Source of the DNA: Neocallimastix lanati (nom. inval.)
Lineage: Eukaryota; Neocallimastigomycota; Neocallimastigomycetes; Neocallimastigales; Neocallimastigaceae
DNA length: 30,625 nt
Reading direction: 5' to 3'
NCBI GenBank assembly: GCA_016946835.1
Contig: JACVTC010000415.1
Coordinates: forward strand, 1 to 30,625
A model generated the notes under the pieces. The model was not told where the DNA came from and did not search any database. It saw nothing but the letters and a program-made list of their open reading frames with translations. Below, in pieces: positions 29,501-30,625 of this stretch (the first letter of the stretch is position 1; the number at the start of each line of letters is the position of its first letter). The position numbers were made by a program, and so were the translations under genes.

Positions 29501-30625
29501 ACTTTGAAATGTCATTAACGAATTATTTTCATTATTTAAACCTAATTTTTCAGATATTTCTTTGATTGTTTTTACTTCATCCATATTTTTACTAGTTGGA
29601 GCTTCATGCTCAATTAATTTTCTTTTTAGTTCATAACTTTCCTTTAAATTAGTAAGTTGACTCTTATCTGATGTATTAATATTAATATAATCAATTGCTT
29701 CGATTTCTGAATTAAAATTTTTATTGAATATTTTATTTAAGATTTCTATATTAATTTCAGGTAATTCATATCCTTCACTAAATTTTAACTTTTTATCTGA
29801 ATTATTAATTATATTAGATATAAATGATTCAATGTCAATACTCTCATCAATATTGAATTTTTCTTTATTATTTTCAAGTATATTTGATAATGCTTCAATA
29901 TATTTTTCTGCTATTAAGTATTTTAATTTATTAGTTAATTCATTATCGTTATAAATGTAGAAAGGATCATTTTTTCCATACAATTTTGATATATTATCAT
30001 TATTTATAATATTCATATATTCTGCAACTAATTTATTATGACTATTTAATAAATCAACTAATTTGGTTGCTTCACTATAATGATGATTTGGATTTTTAAT
30101 TTTTAAGAATTCTTGAATTCCTTCGTAAATGCTTTGCTCTAAGTTCATTAATTCGGTACTAAATTCATTATAACTTAAACTATCGATATCGTCATTTTGT
30201 AATTTATAGTTCAAGTCGTTTAAAATAGCATGATAATTTTGAATCACTGAAATTTTATTCAATAAATTATTTTTTTCTGTAATTTGATCATTTAATTCTT
30301 TTTCAATATTTATCTTATTTATCGTTCCATAATATTCCTCGCCATATTTTTCATTAATAAATGAAACTAAATCATTATAATATTCATTCAGAGTAATAAA
30401 TTCTCTAACTTCTTGCTCATGACCTTCAAACGATTCATAGTTCTTTATTCGATTTGCATTGGAATAAATATATTCATATATTTTATTTATACTATCAACA
30501 TGTTCTTCTGTTAGTCTTTTTTCATCTAAATCATTAATATCGGATGTTAAACCTTTAATAACATATAGTTTGTTTTCCATTGAAATATTTTCATCTTTAA
30601 TTATATTTAATATATTTCTATCCTC
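26576..30625 (-). CDS. large coiled-coil protein with internal repeats, N-terminus beyond the window
   Basis: I do not recognise the family. The frame stays open to the right edge: 15 codons upstream of the first in-window Met (30580) still look coding, so the true start is probably outside. The visible part is highly charged (Glu, Asp, Lys, Asn) and mostly helical, with no signal peptide or membrane segment in view. A motif of the form NY-x-S-x-EGH-x-x-EA-x-x-L-I-x-L occurs near residues 47-60 and 933-950 (numbered from that Met), with a looser copy near 161-178. The ~240 residues after the second and third copies (about 100-340 and 900-1130) also align loosely, so this is an internal duplication. 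The C-terminus (about 1275-1315) is rich in Pro, His and Gly with TPPHTPSPTHPGG, and ends in a basic segment. It is possibly a cytoskeletal or scaffold protein; function unknown. Fungal rather than viral origin is inferred from its position. Confidence 0.72.
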   Translation of the reverse strand, partial: EDRNILNIIKDENISMENKLYVIKGLTSDINDLDEKRLTEEHVDSINKIYEYIYSNANRIKNYESFEGHEQEVREFITLNEYYNDLVSFINEKYGEEYYGTINKINIEKELNDQITEKNNLLNKISVIQNYHAILNDLNYKLQNDDIDSLSYNEFSTELMNLEQSIYEGIQEFLKIKNPNHHYSEATKLVDLLNSHNKLVAEYMNIINNDNISKLYGKNDPFYIYNDNELTNKLKYLIAEKYIEALSNILENNKEKFNIDESIDIESFISNIINNSDKKLKFSEGYELPEINIEILNKIFNKNFNSEIEAIDYININTSDKSQLTNLKESYELKRKLIEHEAPTSKNMDEVKTIKEISEKLGLNNENNSLMTFQSIIYEKFIEFLEASSQFDDYVRFENLKNDENGNLDISFTYINENGDKQIKNDISDLFEKLDFYVRSANEFKGTEILSIEDFNEIRDNAEKSIIKLNEFISTYVSELSKCIDKENSETFNNGFTYLEKFVKSAENFIETTSEICQNEDLKNSISENIEKLREFKNLNDQYEEETKHHSDKSITISVPNLNQNNDNLNESYEQTNIEEKILGALRSLKKYDSKNTIGNSDEANLQDSGEILKALEKALKCYIENISNIESSKESTEILINLYDSINALAYRYVKSEFIEDRSIRSLNNTLLDQLSKIFEDSIILHQAKFENKLLDNNSNEIKSIIDYKLIAETESKYVNDMLHAIYNEVINILGETTNDVNEFDDKLLDNMEKLDNGEVNKVYNSDRRGEFEYLRDKLKNYKIDESDKDHEKEIFMNVYQDISEIENVFDRENSKNSNEEEEYANNSEAVYTLSDSIYTILKDNFDEDDDVKNLRGDNYNSNIGNKNKLDIRSTNELNLDYIIKTIESNYFIEDSNYRMYVTSYFTYLKNQLLDSVNDEKELEKNIEKIKLIRNQIEDKIKIFTNYDSPEGHFEEAEHLIELVSNMNELIDYCIDSEINIGEIEKFDLNNNDNLSERLNYMRVKLMIDTFDEIAKSHPEIFKLGKDESLLDYIEPNGGSKHYTFGRYSIREPVQRDLQSIIIDRVNSKEDAIITFVDNTSNNYQVMQLERSTEMLYKLTIHESSFYRESEDVNYINKLLKHKNFFSHLKNKCIKRLETYDQSKERMNKSLCKLADLVGLDIRSTNSEEIIESAKEKALKTDNKEERNKIIKQMNKYIDFHVHETIKISGKVPDEVFKTIYEHSIANNRVSIDSIKALDLSTSGNDYETNDINTTKKLENAANFNTKFSEGISSNDSNPHNELPKVSSVGENKHTPPHTPSPTHPGGNSGGSPTKPNHPVHTPIIHKRNKNNLLNRRDEIIKYIKIMY

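Overview
The window is extremely AT-rich: spacers are almost pure A/T with long homopolymers and AT microsatellites. It falls into two blocks. The left block (about 1-16,250) carries genes of a nucleocytoplasmic large DNA virus (NCLDV), mostly for transcription. The right block (about 17,700-30,625) carries eukaryotic genes. They include a secreted protein with three type-1 chitin-binding (CBM18-type) modules, a giant secreted lectin-like protein, and a coiled-coil protein. All are intronless over the stretch seen and rich in Thr/Asn/Ser low complexity. Such AT content, CBM18 proteins and intron-poor Asn/Thr-rich genes fit an anaerobic gut fungus (Neocallimastigomycota) best. I infer this from style; no sequence search was possible. 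The simplest reading is a fungal contig with an endogenous giant-virus segment whose right edge lies in the 16,254-17,745 spacer and whose left edge is outside the window.

Viral block, left to right: the 3' end of a family B DNA polymerase (+), interrupted by a frameshift in an A-run; the C-terminal half of the largest RNA polymerase subunit (-); a 736-residue protein that may be an early transcription factor large subunit (-); an 83-residue TFIIS/Rpb9-type zinc ribbon (+); a 283-residue protein of unknown role, possibly an ssDNA-binding protein (+); a 1169-residue D6/D11-like superfamily 2 helicase (-); a 290-residue protein with a Cys/His zinc-knuckle motif (+); and the N-terminal half of the largest RNA polymerase subunit (-). 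The two polymerase halves are separate intact reading frames about 11.4 kb apart. They are divided near the place where archaeal RNA polymerase divides A' from A''. Together the genes outline a viral transcription module: catalytic RNA polymerase subunit, elongation/cleavage factor, and helicase-type initiation or termination factor. Coding density in this block is about 73%, with AT-rich spacers of 445-830 bp, loose for an NCLDV.

Fungal block, all on the minus strand: a 620-residue secreted protein with three repeats of a Cys-rich, ricin-B-like domain followed by three CBM18 modules; a 1911-residue secreted protein with Ser/Thr-rich segments around a glycine-rich hydrophobic stretch, a homopolymeric Thr linker, bulb-lectin-like repeats, and one more copy of the ricin-B-like domain at its C-terminus; and a coiled-coil protein of at least 1334 residues with internal repeats, cut by the right edge. 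The first two share a domain and probably act at the cell surface or outside the cell on glycans.

No tRNA, rRNA, CRISPR array, transposase or terminal inverted repeat was seen.
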